64,000 bases of DNA. Source: LMUY01 sp965198895 (GTDB lineage Bacteria > Pseudomonadota > Alphaproteobacteria > Acetobacterales > Acetobacteraceae). A program made the translations under genes and the position numbers. The notes under the pieces are model-generated. The model worked only from the letters and a program-made list of their open reading frames with translations. It was not told the origin of the DNA and searched no databases. How positions within the stretch are numbered: the first letter of the stretch is position 1; each line of letters opens with the position of its first letter. Shown one piece after another: positions 63,179-64,000 of the stretch. Location of the stretch: contig OZ240676.1 of the NCBI GenBank assembly GCA_965198895.1, positions 1,550,001 through 1,614,000 of the forward strand, given 5' to 3'.

Positions 63179-64000
63179 GTGCCCACCGGATCAACCCTGC
63201 CGCGCTTCCTCGCGCTCTACGGCGGCCTGTTCGCGGCGTTCGGCGTGGCGTCGCCGTTCCTGCCCGGGTTGCTGAAGCAAGACGGCCTGAGCTCCGGTGC
63301 GATCGGCATCGTGCTGGCCGCCGGAACCGCGATAAGGCTGCTCGCGGGGCCGCTCGGTGGGCGTCTGGCGGATCGGCTGCACCGTCCGTCGCTCGTGCTC
63401 TCGGGGTTCGCTGCCGCATCGGCGTTGGTCGCAATGGGCTACGTGCCTGCACGGGGGTTGCCGCTGCTGCTCCTGGTCAGCGTGGCCCACGCGGCGGTGC
63501 TGGCGCCGCTGACGCCGGTGGCCGATGCGCTGGCGCTCGGGTCTGCGTCGTCCAAGCCTGGCTTCGCCTATGGCTGGGTGCGCGGCGCCGGGTCCGCCGC
63601 GTTCATCGCCGGGGTGTTGCTGTCGGGGCGCCTCGTGGAGTCGGCGGGGCTCGGCATCATCGTCTGGCTCAACGCCGGCTTGCTCGCCGTCGCGGCGCTG
63701 GTCGCGCTGCGGGTGCCCGACCGGCTGGCGGGCAACGCAGCGCCGGCGCCGCCCCCGTCCGGCCTCGGCCCCTGGCGGGCGCTGCTCGGCATTCCGGTGT
63801 TCGCCCGCCTGATGGCGGTCGCGGCGCTGGTCGGGGGCAGCCACGCCCTGCATGACGGGTTCGAGGTCATTCGCTGGCGTGCCGCCGGCCTGTCAGCGTC
63901 CCAGGCGAGCGTGTTGTGGTCGCTGTCGGTCGCCGCCGAAGTGGTCGTGTTCCTGTTCATCGGACGGCCGCTGTTGGAGCGGCTGGGAACGGCTGGCGCC
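63179..64000 (+). CDS. MFS transporter, HcaT/MFS_1-like (partial, runs off window)
   Basis: At least 274 residues, open to the end of the window. It starts PRFLALYGGLFAAFGVASPFLPGLL (helix 1), then the loop RLLAGPLGGRLADRLHRPSLVL and HAAVLAPLTPVADALAL in helix 4. This resembles the 3-phenylpropionate permease-like (HcaT) group. The GTG at 63179 is the likely start; the ribosome-binding site is weak. About eight helices are visible; the rest lies beyond the edge. Confidence 0.82.
   Translation, partial: MPTGSTLPRFLALYGGLFAAFGVASPFLPGLLKQDGLSSGAIGIVLAAGTAIRLLAGPLGGRLADRLHRPSLVLSGFAAASALVAMGYVPARGLPLLLLVSVAHAAVLAPLTPVADALALGSASSKPGFAYGWVRGAGSAAFIAGVLLSGRLVESAGLGIIVWLNAGLLAVAALVALRVPDRLAGNAAPAPPPSGLGPWRALLGIPVFARLMAVAALVGGSHALHDGFEVIRWRAAGLSASQASVLWSLSVAAEVVVFLFIGRPLLERLGTAGA

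Overview
The window is 64 kb of high-GC DNA that reads as an alphaproteobacterial chromosome, most likely Rhodospirillales/Acetobacteraceae. This is inferred from base composition, a hemJ-rho linkage, the protein repertoire and a tRNA-Arg(CCU) split by a small group I intron. No plasmid, phage or insertion-sequence genes are visible. The gene content is metabolic, sensory and transport.

Layout. 1-4.6 kb: a minus-strand copper cluster (DUF2946-like protein, outer-membrane-like protein, PCu(A)C chaperone, CopC, a CopD-cytochrome c fusion, SCO1), fit for copper handling and cytochrome oxidase assembly. 4.7-7.2 kb: an amidohydrolase translationally coupled to a COG0523 (CobW-like) GTPase that carries a frameshift. 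7.3-10.4 kb: a hypothetical protein, a bile-acid:Na+ symporter homologue, and a PAS sensor that stops just after a kinase H-box. 10.6-15.3 kb: SDR, acyl-CoA dehydrogenase, MHS-type transporter, branched-chain-type binding protein. 15.7-19.5 kb: orphan CheW, rho, hemJ, dipeptidase. 19.6-19.9 kb: the intron-containing tRNA. 20.5-30.5 kb: MASE4-GGDEF cyclase, SDR, an uncharacterised two-gene operon, a hybrid histidine kinase, a methyltransferase and a radical-SAM SPL-family protein. 30.7-36.1 kb: gene remnants, an oxidoreductase, a chemoreceptor, a NUDIX hydrolase and an OpgC-type acyltransferase.

36.2-54.7 kb is a catabolic region. It has an IclR regulator facing a cytosine-deaminase-like amidohydrolase and an NtaA/DszA-type monooxygenase; a complete five-gene peptide-type ABC importer with 4-bp gene overlaps; an alpha/beta hydrolase; a phosphotriesterase-family hydrolase coupled to a class III aminotransferase; and, divergent from these across a palindromic operator candidate, a GntR regulator, MFS transporter, Gfo/Idh/MocA oxidoreductase and M20 amidohydrolase. 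54.7-62.8 kb is a xylose/xyloside operon (sugar ABC importer, GH43 beta-xylosidase, LacI regulator, xylose isomerase, MDR oxidoreductase). The window ends in an MFS gene that runs off the edge.

Two themes cross the window. First, intergenic repeats: a 119-bp element in two copies with a 21-bp inverted repeat, one copy supplying the last codons of an acyl-CoA dehydrogenase; and GTAG-headed hairpin pairs resembling REP/BIME elements. Second, gene decay: at least five short remnants or internally deleted genes (GCS2-like, Gfo/Idh/MocA, siderophore-interacting protein, two MFS), plus the frameshifted GTPase and the truncated kinase. The strongest discoveries are the tRNA intron, the repeat families and the uncharacterised two-gene operon at 23.6-25.9 kb.
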